64,000 nt of DNA, from positions 1 through 64,000 of the forward strand of contig NZ_SLZN01000004.1 in the NCBI RefSeq assembly GCF_004346035.1, read 5' to 3'. Made by a program: the position numbers and the translations under genes. Source of the stretch: Acidomonas methanolica. Its GTDB lineage: Bacteria; Pseudomonadota; Alphaproteobacteria; Acetobacterales; Acetobacteraceae. Positions 52,564 to 61,209 of the stretch are shown here, in pieces. Position 1 is the first letter of the stretch. Each line of letters starts with the position of its first letter. The notes below the pieces were generated by a model. It did no database searches. It saw only the letters and a list, made by a program, of their open reading frames with translations, and was not told the DNA's origin.

Positions 52564-53589
52564 TCAGGCCGGACTGCGGTCGAACATCCACTTCCGGCCT
52601 GTCGCCTCAGCGTCGAGCAGGGCGGCCTCTGCGCGGGCGATCAGTTCGTCCACGCTGGTCGTGCTGTTCGGCTCACGCTCGGCGAGCCCGATGCGAAGGC
52701 CGAGAAGACGCGGCCTGGCCAGAAGGAGGGGCAGTTGGTGCGTGGTGATACGTTCCGCCCGCTCCGAGGCCGCGAAGCGGTCGCAGCCGTCCAGCCAGAT
52801 GGCGAAATGGTCATGCGCGATCCGCCCGAACACGTCGGTCGGCCGGGCGGAACGTCGCAGCAGGGCCGCCGCATGCTCCATGGCGGCCAGCGCCTCGGTC
52901 TGGGACAGGCCATGCAGCACGTCGTTCAATTCCGCGCATCGGATGACGAGCAGGGTGGCGGAAAGATCCTGCCAGTCGAGTCGGCCCAGCCGCCGCGTCA
53001 CCTCGTCCTGGAAGCCGTGCGCGTTCAGGAATTGCGTCACGGGGTCGTAGGGCAGACGATCGAGAACGTGACGATGCATTTCGTCCCTTTCCAGAATCGC
53101 CGTGAGAATGCGCAGGGCGAGGGCGACGATGTCTCCGCTGCGCTGGCCCAGCCGTCCGGCCGGTCCGAGACCGTGGAGCAGGAGGCCGACCCGGCCGAAG
53201 AGATGCATCCGCTCGCTGACCCAGAGGCAGTCCATGCCGCGATGGGAGAATGCATGCCGCGCCGGCGCCGTATCCGACCCCATGGGCGTCTCCCCGACAA
53301 TATCGTCATCGGGAAAAGGATCGGTGCTGCTGCGTCCGCAACTATGGACGAGGCGCCACTGGCCCATGTCGGGGAGGGAGGGCCTGTGTGTGGAGTCGCG
53401 GTAGAGCAGGGCCATCCGCGCGTCGGTTCCGGCGCGCAGAACCTCCATGGCGGCCCTGATCCCGATCTGTGGCGAGACGGCTTGCCGCATCGCGCTGAGG
53501 ACGTCGTCGAGCAGGACGGAAAGAGGGGTTTCGTCCTGTTCCGGCGGTTGGACGGTGTCGCGGTCCGGATGGTTCTCTGCGGTCGGCAT
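52564..53589 (-). CDS. Degenerate GGDEF-domain protein with N-terminal GAF-like region
   Basis: A 341-residue protein. Residues about 25-170 look like a GAF-type sensor. From 180 (YDPVTQFLNAHGFQDEV) on is a diguanylate-cyclase fold, but the active-site motif at 258-262 is AHDHF where GGDEF is expected, within RIAHDHFAIWLDG. The two glycines and the catalytic Glu are lost, so c-di-GMP synthesis is not expected. An I-site is not seen. Such proteins can bind GTP or act by protein contact. No membrane segment. Convergent with argB, divergent from dapD. Confidence 0.75.
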   Translation of the reverse strand: MPTAENHPDRDTVQPPEQDETPLSVLLDDVLSAMRQAVSPQIGIRAAMEVLRAGTDARMALLYRDSTHRPSLPDMGQWRLVHSCGRSSTDPFPDDDIVGETPMGSDTAPARHAFSHRGMDCLWVSERMHLFGRVGLLLHGLGPAGRLGQRSGDIVALALRILTAILERDEMHRHVLDRLPYDPVTQFLNAHGFQDEVTRRLGRLDWQDLSATLLVIRCAELNDVLHGLSQTEALAAMEHAAALLRRSARPTDVFGRIAHDHFAIWLDGCDRFAASERAERITTHQLPLLLARPRLLGLRIGLAEREPNSTTSVDELIARAEAALLDAEATGRKWMFDRSPA

Positions 53590-53674
53590 GGCTACATGCC
53601 TAATCCCGAATGGTTAATATTTCGTTTACGATCGTGTTACACCTTGTTTCGGAGTCCCTTTCAACGATCATGCG

Positions 53675-53703
53675 TTGACTTCGCCCTGCGTCCTTCGCAT
53701 GGT
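53675..53703 (+). promoter_or_regulatory. Possible promoter of dapD
   Basis: TTGACT (53675-53680), 17 bp, CATGGT (53698-53703), about 40 bp before the dapD start codon. The -10 is weak. Confidence 0.35.
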
Positions 53704-53743
53704 CCGGGCCTCTTTTTATCATCCCGCACCCGGAATTTCAGCC

Positions 53744-54574
<831 letters not shown>

Positions 54575-54582
54575 ACGCGGCG

Positions 54583-55713
54583 ATGGGGTTCGATCTTCCC
54601 GCTTTCACGCAGACCCTGCTGCGCCGCGCCTCGGTGACGCCGGCCGATGACGGGGCGCTGGGGGCGCTGGGCGACGCGTTGCGGGCGTTGGGCTTCATGG
54701 TCACGCCGCTTGCCTTCGGCCCGGAGGACGCGCCGACGCCCAATCTTTTCGCGCGGCTGGGCGAGGCGGGGCCGCATCTCGGTTTCGCCGGGCATACGGA
54801 TGTCGTGCCGCCGGGGCCGGGCTGGGATCATGAGCCGTTCGGCGGGGAGATCGCCGGGGGACGGATCTGGGGACGCGGCGCGGCGGACATGAAGGGCGGG
54901 ATCGCGGCCTTCGTCGCGGCCCTTGCCGATCTGCTGGCCGCGCGCCCGCTGAAAGGCTCCGTCAGCCTGCTGATCACCGGGGACGAGGAAGGCTCCGCGC
55001 GTCACGGCACCCGCGACATGCTGCCCTGGATGGCGGCGCGCGGGCATATCCCGGATTTCTGCCTGGTGGGCGAGCCGACCAATCCGTCGGCGCTGGGCGA
55101 GGTCATCAAGATCGGGCGGCGGGGGAGCCTGAATGCCGCGATCACGGTGCGGGGCGTGCAGGGGCATTCCGCCTATCCGCAGCGGGCGGACAATCCCGTG
55201 CATCGTCTGGTCGATCTCCTGCATGAACTGCAGCGTCACCGTCTCGACGAGGGGAATGAGGTGTTCGAGCCGTCCTGCCTGCAGATCACGAGCGTCGATG
55301 TCGGCAATCCCGCGACCAATGTCATTCCCGCCGAGGCGGCGGCGCGGCTGAATATCCGCTTCAACGACCTGCATACCGGCGCGGGACTTGAGGCGTGGCT
55401 GCGGGAGGTCGTCGCGCGCCATGCCTCCGACGCGACGGTGGAGGTGCAGATCAGCGGCGAGGCGTTCCGCACCGCGCCCGGCGGGGCGGTGACGCTGCTG
55501 GCCGATGCCGTGGAGCACGTGACCGGGCAGCGTCCGGCGCTGGATACGGGCGGCGGGACGTCGGATGCGCGGTTCATTGCGTGCTATTGCCCGGTTGCGG
55601 AATTCGGGCTGGTGGGAGCGACCATGCACAAGGCGGACGAGCATGTCGCCCTCGCCGATCTGGAAGCGCTGCGGGCGATCTATCGCGATTTCATGGAGGC
55701 GTTCGGCGTCTGA
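54583..55713 (+). CDS. dapE: Succinyl-diaminopimelate desuccinylase
   Basis: M20-family zinc peptidase that frees LL-diaminopimelate. 376 residues: GFAGHTDVVPPGP (His-x-Asp), GRGAADMKGGIAAF (bridging Asp), TGDEEGSARHGT (Glu-Glu) and the C-terminal zinc ligand region GLVGATMHKADEHV. With dapD it gives the succinylase pathway. The last base of its stop overlaps the following membrane-protein gene. Confidence 0.95.
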   Translation: MGFDLPAFTQTLLRRASVTPADDGALGALGDALRALGFMVTPLAFGPEDAPTPNLFARLGEAGPHLGFAGHTDVVPPGPGWDHEPFGGEIAGGRIWGRGAADMKGGIAAFVAALADLLAARPLKGSVSLLITGDEEGSARHGTRDMLPWMAARGHIPDFCLVGEPTNPSALGEVIKIGRRGSLNAAITVRGVQGHSAYPQRADNPVHRLVDLLHELQRHRLDEGNEVFEPSCLQITSVDVGNPATNVIPAEAAARLNIRFNDLHTGAGLEAWLREVVARHASDATVEVQISGEAFRTAPGGAVTLLADAVEHVTGQRPALDTGGGTSDARFIACYCPVAEFGLVGATMHKADEHVALADLEALRAIYRDFMEAFGV

Positions 55714-56336
55714 TGGCAATGACGCGACCGGATTCGCCGCCGCGCGGCCCTGTCCTTTCCATCCTGCGCGGAGTCTGGCGTCTCGGCCGCGGCGATGCGG
55801 AGGGGTTCAACGATTTCCGCTCCGGACCGGACGCCGTGCTGGCGGCGATGGCCCCGAGTCTGGCGCTCTATCTGATCGTATTCGTCGGACAACTGGTGCA
55901 CGGGCCGTCGGTGCTGGTTCTGACCAATCTTCTCGTGCTGCTGGCGGCGCTGCTGGCGCGGCTGATCGTGACCCATGGGCTGGCCGTGCGCTGGTCGCGG
56001 CAGGGTCTCTGGATGCGCTATGCGGCGGCTTCGCTCTGGTGCGACTGGCTGCCGGGTCTGCTGTCCCTGCTGATGTCGGTGCTGTTGCACCTCATGCTGC
56101 CCTCCGTGGGGGATACGCCGGGCGGGACGCTGGGGATCTTTCTCGCCATCGAGGGCTATGATCTCTGGCTGAGCTGGTTCGTCGCCCGTGCCGGTCTGGC
56201 GTTGACGCGCGGGCAGGCCGTGCTGCTCGTCGCGGCCGTGCTGGCCGTGACGTTGGCGTTTTACGGCGTCGCCGCGTTGCTTCCGCCGCATTACGTTCTC
56301 TGGGCGGAACTGGCGAAACCGCTCTTCGGCAAATAG
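55713..56336 (+). CDS. Polytopic membrane protein, unknown
   Basis: A 207-residue protein with about five hydrophobic helices (AMAPSLALYLIVFVGQL, VLVLTNLLVLLAALLARLIV, WLPGLLSLLMSVLLHLMLP, LWLSWFVARAGLAL, AVLLVAAVLAVTLAFYGVAAL). ATG 55713 overlaps the dapE stop by one base, so it is coupled. The layout recalls YIP1-like membrane proteins, but I do not recognise it securely. Convergent with the cytochrome gene. Confidence 0.65.
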   Translation: MAMTRPDSPPRGPVLSILRGVWRLGRGDAEGFNDFRSGPDAVLAAMAPSLALYLIVFVGQLVHGPSVLVLTNLLVLLAALLARLIVTHGLAVRWSRQGLWMRYAAASLWCDWLPGLLSLLMSVLLHLMLPSVGDTPGGTLGIFLAIEGYDLWLSWFVARAGLALTRGQAVLLVAAVLAVTLAFYGVAALLPPHYVLWAELAKPLFGK

Positions 56337-56344
56337 CCGCCGGT

Positions 56345-56366
56345 CGGGAAAGGCGTGGCCTTCCCG
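56345..56366. terminator. Hairpin between the membrane protein and cytochrome genes
   Basis: CGGGAAAGGC (56345-56354) pairs with GCCTTCCCG (56358-56366) with one bulged A and a 3-nt loop. Placed between convergent genes. No T-run. Confidence 0.45.
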
Positions 56367-56386
56367 GGCCGACAGACAAGGTCAGA

Positions 56387-56719
56387 TCACTTCAGACCGA
56401 GAATCCACTGGACGATCTGTTTGGTTTGGGCAGGCGTCAGATTGGGGTGGGGCGGCATCGGGATGTTGCCCCAGGTTCCCGAATGTCCCTTGTCGATCGC
56501 GTCGACGAGCGTCGCTTCCGCCGACGAATCGCCGGCGAATTTCTTGGCGACGTCCTTGAAGGCCGGCCCCACGACCTTGGCGTCCACGGAGTGACAGGAG
56601 AAGCAGTCGCTTCCTTTTGCGATGGACTCGCCCTCCGACTGGGCGTGCGCCGGGGGAACGATGAATGCGGCGGCGCAGAGTGCGAGGGGCGCGATCAGAA
56701 CGGTCAGACGCTTGTTCAT
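56387..56719 (-). CDS. Small c-type cytochrome
   Basis: A 110-residue periplasmic class I cytochrome c. Signal peptide to about 26 (LIAPLALCAAAFIVPPAHA), heme motif C39-F-S-C42-H43, and a Met ligand in GNIPMPPHPNLTPAQ. Similar to c551/c5-type electron carriers. ATG 56719 is chosen because it gives an ordinary signal peptide. The frame is open to 56812. Neighbours do not show its partner oxidase or dehydrogenase. Confidence 0.88.
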   Translation of the reverse strand: MNKRLTVLIAPLALCAAAFIVPPAHAQSEGESIAKGSDCFSCHSVDAKVVGPAFKDVAKKFAGDSSAEATLVDAIDKGHSGTWGNIPMPPHPNLTPAQTKQIVQWILGLK

Positions 56720-56845
56720 ATCCCGCTTTCCTTTCCTTTTTTGCAGGCAGGAGGCGAACATGCGGGGCGAGGACGAGTTGCGTCTCGTCATCTGCGCGTG
56801 ATCGCCGCGCACAACTGTATCAGGCGCTCAGGTCAATCGGGCGGA

Positions 56846-57640
56846 TCAGGGGCCGAACGGGTCTTCCGGGTACCCGACGCCGGTCAGACACAGGCCTTCG
56901 GGCGGCGCCGTCGGCCCTGCTACGCGGCGGTCGCGGGCGGCCAGGACGGTGCCGAGATGCCCGGGCGTCCACTGGCCGCTCCCGACGAGCTGGAGCGATC
57001 CGGCGAGATTGCGCACCTGATGATGGAGAAAGGAGCGGGCTTTCGCGTCGATCGTGACATATTCGCCGTCCCGCCGCACGTCGAGCAGGTCGAGAGTGCG
57101 GACGGGGCCGCTGGCCTGACAGGAGGCGGCGCGGAAGGACGAGAAATCATGCCGCCCGATCAGGAGCGCCGCGCCCGCGCGCATCGCCTCCACATCCAGC
57201 GGACGTTTGACGTGCCAGACATGGTCGTGGTCGAGCACGGGGCGCGTCGGGCGGTTGAGGATGGTGTAGCGGTAGCTCCGCCAGAGGGCCGAGAAGCGTG
57301 CGTGCCAGCCGGGCGGCGCGAGGGCGGCGCGGCGGATGGCGACGAGATGCGGCTTGAGGTGGAAACTCAGCCCGTCCCGCACGTGATGCGCGCCGAGTTC
57401 CGCCGCCTCGGGGAGATCGAGCTGAACCACCATGGCGGCGGCGTGGACTCCCGCATCGGTGCGCCCGGCGGTGGCGCTGGCGACGGGGAGGCCCGAGACC
57501 AGACGCATGGCGGCGGTTTCGAGCAGTTCCTGCACGGAGAGACCGTTCTCCTGACGCTGCCAGCCGCACAGGCCGGTGCCGTCATATTCGATTTCCAGCG
57601 CCCAGCGGCGGAAACCGGGAGCGGGCCCGTCAGTCGCCAA
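56846..57640 (-). CDS. truA: tRNA pseudouridine(38-40) synthase
   Basis: Isomerises uridines 38-40 of the anticodon arm. 264 residues with the catalytic Asp in SATAGRTDAGVHAAAM, EIEYDGTGLCGWQRQ at the start and FLHHQVRNLAGSLQLVG near the end. Overlaps fmt by 11 nt on the same strand. Confidence 0.95.
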   Translation of the reverse strand: MATDGPAPGFRRWALEIEYDGTGLCGWQRQENGLSVQELLETAAMRLVSGLPVASATAGRTDAGVHAAAMVVQLDLPEAAELGAHHVRDGLSFHLKPHLVAIRRAALAPPGWHARFSALWRSYRYTILNRPTRPVLDHDHVWHVKRPLDVEAMRAGAALLIGRHDFSSFRAASCQASGPVRTLDLLDVRRDGEYVTIDAKARSFLHHQVRNLAGSLQLVGSGQWTPGHLGTVLAARDRRVAGPTAPPEGLCLTGVGYPEDPFGP

Positions 57641-58541
57641 GGCGCGTGCCCGCAGGAAGGCTCTGCCCGCGCAGGAACGCTTCGGCCTCCATCATGGTCC
57701 GGCCGGGGCGCTGGAGGCGGGTGAGGCGCAGCGCGCCGACGCCGCACCGCACCGTCAGGCGATCGTCGACGATCTCGCCAGGCACGCCGACGGTCGTTTC
57801 CGCCGGAAGGGCCGCGCCGATCTTGAGCGTCTCGCCGTCGAGCGTCGTGAACGCGCCGGGCCAGGGCGTGAGGCCGCGAATCTGCCGGTCGATCTCATCG
57901 GCGGGGCGCGTCCAGTCGATGCGGCCGCTCTCGCGCGTCAGGCGTTCGGCATAGGTGACGCCGTTTTCCGGCTGGGGCGTCGGGGTGAGCGGGCGTTCCA
58001 GCGTCTCGACCAGCAGCGACGCGCCGAGCAGGGCGAGACGGTCGTGCAGCGTGCTGGCGGTCTCGTCCGGCGCGATGTCCACCGCCGCCTCGGCCAGGAC
58101 CGGTCCGGTGTCGAGCCCTTCCTCCATCTGCATGATGGACACGCCCGTCCGCGCGTCGTTCGCCAGCAGGGCGGACTGGATGGGCGATGCGCCCCGCCAG
58201 CGCGGCAGGAGGCTGGCATGGACGTTCAGGCAGCCGAGGCGCGGGGCGTCGAGCATGGCGGGGGGAAGGATCAGCCCGTAGGCCGCGACGATCGCGGCGT
58301 CCGCGCCCAGCGCGGCGAACGCCTCGTGTTCCGCCGTTTCGCGTCGCAGGCGGCTGGGCGTGCGGATTTCGAAACCGCGGGCGAGCGCGGCGTCATGAAC
58401 GGGAGAGCGGCGCACCTGCCGGCCCCGTCCGGCGGGGCGGGGCGGCTGGGTATAGACGGCGGCGATCTCATGCCCTGCGTCCACCAGCGCTTCGAGCGAG
58501 GGCACGGCGAAATCCGGCGTGCCCATGAATATCAGCTTCAT
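57630..58541 (-). CDS. fmt: Methionyl-tRNA formyltransferase
   Basis: Formylates initiator Met-tRNA. The 303-residue protein begins MKLIFMGTPDFAVPSLEALV, has the catalytic segment LNVHASLLPRWRGASPIQ and GVSIMQMEEGLDTGPVL, and a C-terminal beta-barrel tRNA-binding domain. It is followed by truA and preceded by def, so the order on this strand is def-fmt-truA. Confidence 0.96.
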   Translation of the reverse strand: MKLIFMGTPDFAVPSLEALVDAGHEIAAVYTQPPRPAGRGRQVRRSPVHDAALARGFEIRTPSRLRRETAEHEAFAALGADAAIVAAYGLILPPAMLDAPRLGCLNVHASLLPRWRGASPIQSALLANDARTGVSIMQMEEGLDTGPVLAEAAVDIAPDETASTLHDRLALLGASLLVETLERPLTPTPQPENGVTYAERLTRESGRIDWTRPADEIDRQIRGLTPWPGAFTTLDGETLKIGAALPAETTVGVPGEIVDDRLTVRCGVGALRLTRLQRPGRTMMEAEAFLRGQSLPAGTRLGD

Positions 58542-58565
58542 GGGAGGATCATTCCGTCTTCGGGA

Positions 58566-59114
58566 TCAGCGCCTCGCCTTCTGCTCCTTGGCGAGACGGC
58601 GCATGATCATGTTGCGCTTCAGCGTCGAGAGGTGATCGACGAAGAGAATGCCGTCGAGATGGTCCATCTCGTGCTGGATGCAGGTGGCCAGCAGCTCGTC
58701 CACGTCGCGCTCCTCTTCCGCGCCGTCCACCGTCCGGTAGCGCACGCGGACGGCATGGGGGCGGATCACGTCCGCATACTGGTTGGGCAGGGAGAGGCAG
58801 CCTTCCTCGCGCACCGCCATCTCCTCGGACTCGCTGACGATCTCGGGGTTGATGAGCACGATCGGGTTGCGCTGGTCCTCCTCCGAAATATCCACCAGCG
58901 CGAAACGCAGTCCGATCCCGACCTGTGGCGCGGCCAGGCCGATGCCGGGCGCCGCGTACATGGCGGAGAACATGCCGGGCAGGGCGGCGCGCAGGGCGTC
59001 CATGTCCTCCGGACGGACGGGGCGCGCGACCTGACGCAGGACGGGGTGCGGCGCGATCAGGATGGGCGTCGGCGGGACGGCGTCGAGGCCGTCGAGAAAA
59101 TCGAAGCTGCTCAT
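58566..59114 (-). CDS. def: Peptide deformylase
   Basis: Removes the formyl group from new proteins. The 182-residue protein has all three motifs: GIGLAAPQVG, EEGCLSLPNQY (Cys ligand) and CIQHEMDHLDGILF (HExxH ligands). ATG 59114 (MSSFDFLDGL) matches the family. An ATG at 59207 is unsupported and would run into the heat-shock promoter. Works with fmt, 24 bp downstream. Confidence 0.95.
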   Translation of the reverse strand: MSSFDFLDGLDAVPPTPILIAPHPVLRQVARPVRPEDMDALRAALPGMFSAMYAAPGIGLAAPQVGIGLRFALVDISEEDQRNPIVLINPEIVSESEEMAVREEGCLSLPNQYADVIRPHAVRVRYRTVDGAEEERDVDELLATCIQHEMDHLDGILFVDHLSTLKRNMIMRRLAKEQKARR

Positions 59115-59209
59115 GGCCTGCGATGTAGCGAGGCGCGGCGGGAAAAGCCAGATCGCCGTTATGGCGCGGTCATTCGGCCTGCCGCCGCTGGGGCCTCTTT
59201 CCTCCATGC

Positions 59210-59238
59210 CTTGCGCGGGCGGCGGGTCGGGGCCATAT
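59210..59238 (+). promoter_or_regulatory. Candidate heat-shock (sigma-32) promoter of hsp20
   Basis: CTTGCG (59210-59215), 15 bp, then GGCCATAT (59231-59238). This resembles the alphaproteobacterial RpoH consensus CTTG with a CCCCATNT-like -10. It lies about 70 bp before the hsp20 start. Confidence 0.45.
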
Positions 59239-59306
59239 TCGGAGGGTTCCGTTGTGCCGCAAGGCGGGCAGCGGGCTCACGTCTCGCTCAAGGAGGAGGC
59301 TGCACT

Positions 59307-59798
59307 TTGTCCGGCAGACTTTTTGCCTCGCCGATGTTCCTGGGGTTCGATCATCTCGAGCAGATGCTCGAGCGCGCCGCCAAGACCGCATCGGACGGGT
59401 ATCCGCCCTATAATATCGAACAGCTCAGCCAGACGACGCTGCGCATCACCCTCGCCGTGGCGGGGTTCGTCATGGACGATCTCCAGATCACTCAGGAGGA
59501 CAACCAGCTCGTCATTCGCGGCCGTCAGACGGACGATACGCAGGGGCGCGCATTCCTGCATCGCGGCATCGCGGCGCGGCAGTTCCAGAAGGCCTTCGTT
59601 CTGGCGGAAGGAATCGAGGTGGGCGATGCGTGGCTGGATAACGGCCTGCTGCATATCGACCTGCATCGGCCCCAGCCCGAAATCCGGGTGAAGCATATCG
59701 CGATTTCGCAAGGACGGCGCGAGACGCCGGTGCCGGCGCCGATCGACCTGCCGAAGACACGCCGGACTCGTCCCGTGCGGGAAATCGACGAGGAGTAG
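59307..59798 (+). CDS. Small heat-shock protein (Hsp20/IbpA family)
   Basis: A 163-residue alpha-crystallin domain protein that holds unfolding proteins. IEQLSQTTLRITLAVAGFVM, DLQITQEDNQLVIRGRQ and a GIEVGDAWLDNGLLHIDL segment build the beta-sandwich. A Lys/Arg-rich tail follows. The start is TTG 59307: a strong Shine-Dalgarno (AGGAGGAGG at 59291-59299) stands 7 nt before it. ATG 59334 has no comparable site. A DUF1150 gene follows, a common pairing. Confidence 0.88.
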   Translation: MSGRLFASPMFLGFDHLEQMLERAAKTASDGYPPYNIEQLSQTTLRITLAVAGFVMDDLQITQEDNQLVIRGRQTDDTQGRAFLHRGIAARQFQKAFVLAEGIEVGDAWLDNGLLHIDLHRPQPEIRVKHIAISQGRRETPVPAPIDLPKTRRTRPVREIDEE

Positions 59799-59861
59799 GA
59801 AAACCTTAACCGATCCTGCGCATCATGGTCTGGGGTGCGCGATCGCAGGGGGTATGAAAGC

Positions 59862-60104
59862 ATGACCGACCGTATTCAGAACGAACAGGGTACCCGTTTC
59901 CTCGATCCGCGCCGCATGACCGGGCGGGAACTGCGCGAACTGGGCGTGAGCAAGCTCGCGTATGTGAAGGCCGTCATTCATGACGGCGAGGATGTCTTTG
60001 CCATTCATGCGGCCGACGGCACGCCGATGGCGCTCGCCGATGATTTTCATAGCGCCGTCGAGGCGATCATCGAGCACGAGCTGATTCCGGCCTGGGTGCA
60101 TTGA
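59862..60104 (+). CDS. DUF1150-family protein
   Basis: An 80-residue protein of unknown function, usual partner of IbpA-like small heat-shock genes in alphaproteobacteria. Conserved features: MTGRELRELGVSKLAYVKAV and DGTPMALADDF. It follows hsp20 by 63 bp, so it may be co-regulated with heat shock. ATG 59862 gives the family start. Confidence 0.85.
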   Translation: MTDRIQNEQGTRFLDPRRMTGRELRELGVSKLAYVKAVIHDGEDVFAIHAADGTPMALADDFHSAVEAIIEHELIPAWVH

Positions 60105-60146
60105 CGTGAACCTCCCGCTCCTTCGGCCGTTCGAGCGGGACCTGAC

Positions 60147-61088
60147 CTAGCCGTCGCATTGCTCGTCGAGACATTCGCTGGCGTAGGTCGCTGCCTGGAG
60201 GTGAACCATCGGCGCGGCGGTTTCCGCCAGTTCCGGCGCGCCGGCCTCGGTGAACAGCGCTTCGACGCTCATGCCGGTCCGGCGGGAGGCGGCGGTGATC
60301 TCATGGGCGAGACGCCCGGCGATATGGGCGAATTCCATCCGCCCGAACGTCGTGCGGCAGGACGAAGCCTGGGCGCAGGCCTCCACATAGGCTTTCACGG
60401 CCATCGCGTCACCGGGACGGCAGAAATGGCGCTGGTGCCAGAGCCGCGCCCAGCTATGTTCGCGCTCGCTCAGCAGGCGTTGGCGCAGGTCCTCGCTGTC
60501 CAGCATTTCCCGTGCGTGGCAGGTCCGGCCAGCGAGCCATGCGCCGGCAAAGTCGCGATAGCCGGGCCTGGCCCATTCCAGATGGACCGCGCCGATCTTG
60601 TCGGAGGGGAGGCTGAAGCGGAATTCCCGTCCCGCATCGAGCCCGAAATAGAGGGGGGCGTCCTGCGGGCTTTCCGAATCATGCCCGAGAACGAGCACCT
60701 GATCGCGGTCGCCGGGTCTTGTATGGGCCTGCCAGGTCAGCAGGTCGAAAAACGCCTCGTCTTCGGGCGAGCGGGCCGCATGGGCCTTCACATAGCCGAG
60801 AAAATCCGGATTCCGCACGCCGGTCGCCGCGCGGGGGCAGAAGGCGAAATCCCACCAGCAGGACATTTTCACCAGATGAAACGCCAGCGCGTCGCGGAGC
60901 GCGAGCAGGTCGTCGGGCGCGCCGCCGCTTTCGCACAGGGCATGGACGGCGCGGAAGCGGGCGGTGAGCCGGTTGGTCTGGCGGGGAAAGGCGATGCGCG
61001 GATTGAAATAGTCGAGCAGGAAAGCCGGTGTCGAACAGGTGAGGTGCCACGCGGCGGAGCGTGACGCGGAACAGGCGAGTTCGGGCAT
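60147..61088 (-). CDS. Cys/Trp-rich protein of unknown function, probably iron-regulated
   Basis: A 313-residue protein I do not recognise. It has scattered cysteines (MPELACSASRSAAWHLTC, KMSCWWDFAFCPRA, a later CHAREML, FCRPGDAMAV, EACAQASSC and ECLDEQC) and no transmembrane helix or signal peptide. The upstream region has a Fur-like box at 61129-61151, similar to the one before exbB, which hints at a role in iron or metal stress. It lies downstream of rpoN on the same strand but is separated by about 120 bp. Composition is ordinary. Confidence 0.6.
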   Translation of the reverse strand: MPELACSASRSAAWHLTCSTPAFLLDYFNPRIAFPRQTNRLTARFRAVHALCESGGAPDDLLALRDALAFHLVKMSCWWDFAFCPRAATGVRNPDFLGYVKAHAARSPEDEAFFDLLTWQAHTRPGDRDQVLVLGHDSESPQDAPLYFGLDAGREFRFSLPSDKIGAVHLEWARPGYRDFAGAWLAGRTCHAREMLDSEDLRQRLLSEREHSWARLWHQRHFCRPGDAMAVKAYVEACAQASSCRTTFGRMEFAHIAGRLAHEITAASRRTGMSVEALFTEAGAPELAETAAPMVHLQAATYASECLDEQCDG

Positions 61089-61128
61089 GGTCGGCGGCCT
61101 CGGTCAGGTCGGAATTGCCGTCACTATA

Positions 61129-61151
61129 TGATAGTCATTCGCATTTGCAAG
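61129..61151 (-). promoter_or_regulatory. Second candidate Fur box
   Basis: Read on the minus strand: TTGCAAATGCGAAT followed by GACTATCAT. It shares TTGCAAnTGnGAAT and TATnAT with the box at 9980-10002. It lies 41 bp before the unknown Cys-rich gene. Regulator inferred from the consensus only. Confidence 0.5.
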
Positions 61152-61209
61152 TCTATTGTCGCGCTGGGTGGGCAGGCCGGGTAGGGTCCGCGTCGAGATT
61201 CGATCGCCG

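Noticed and set aside
57576-59798. Large plus-strand frame reaching the hsp20 stop
   Set aside because: Only the last 163 codons are a gene. The rest is antisense to truA, fmt and def, and the strong ribosome site fixes the hsp20 start at 59307.
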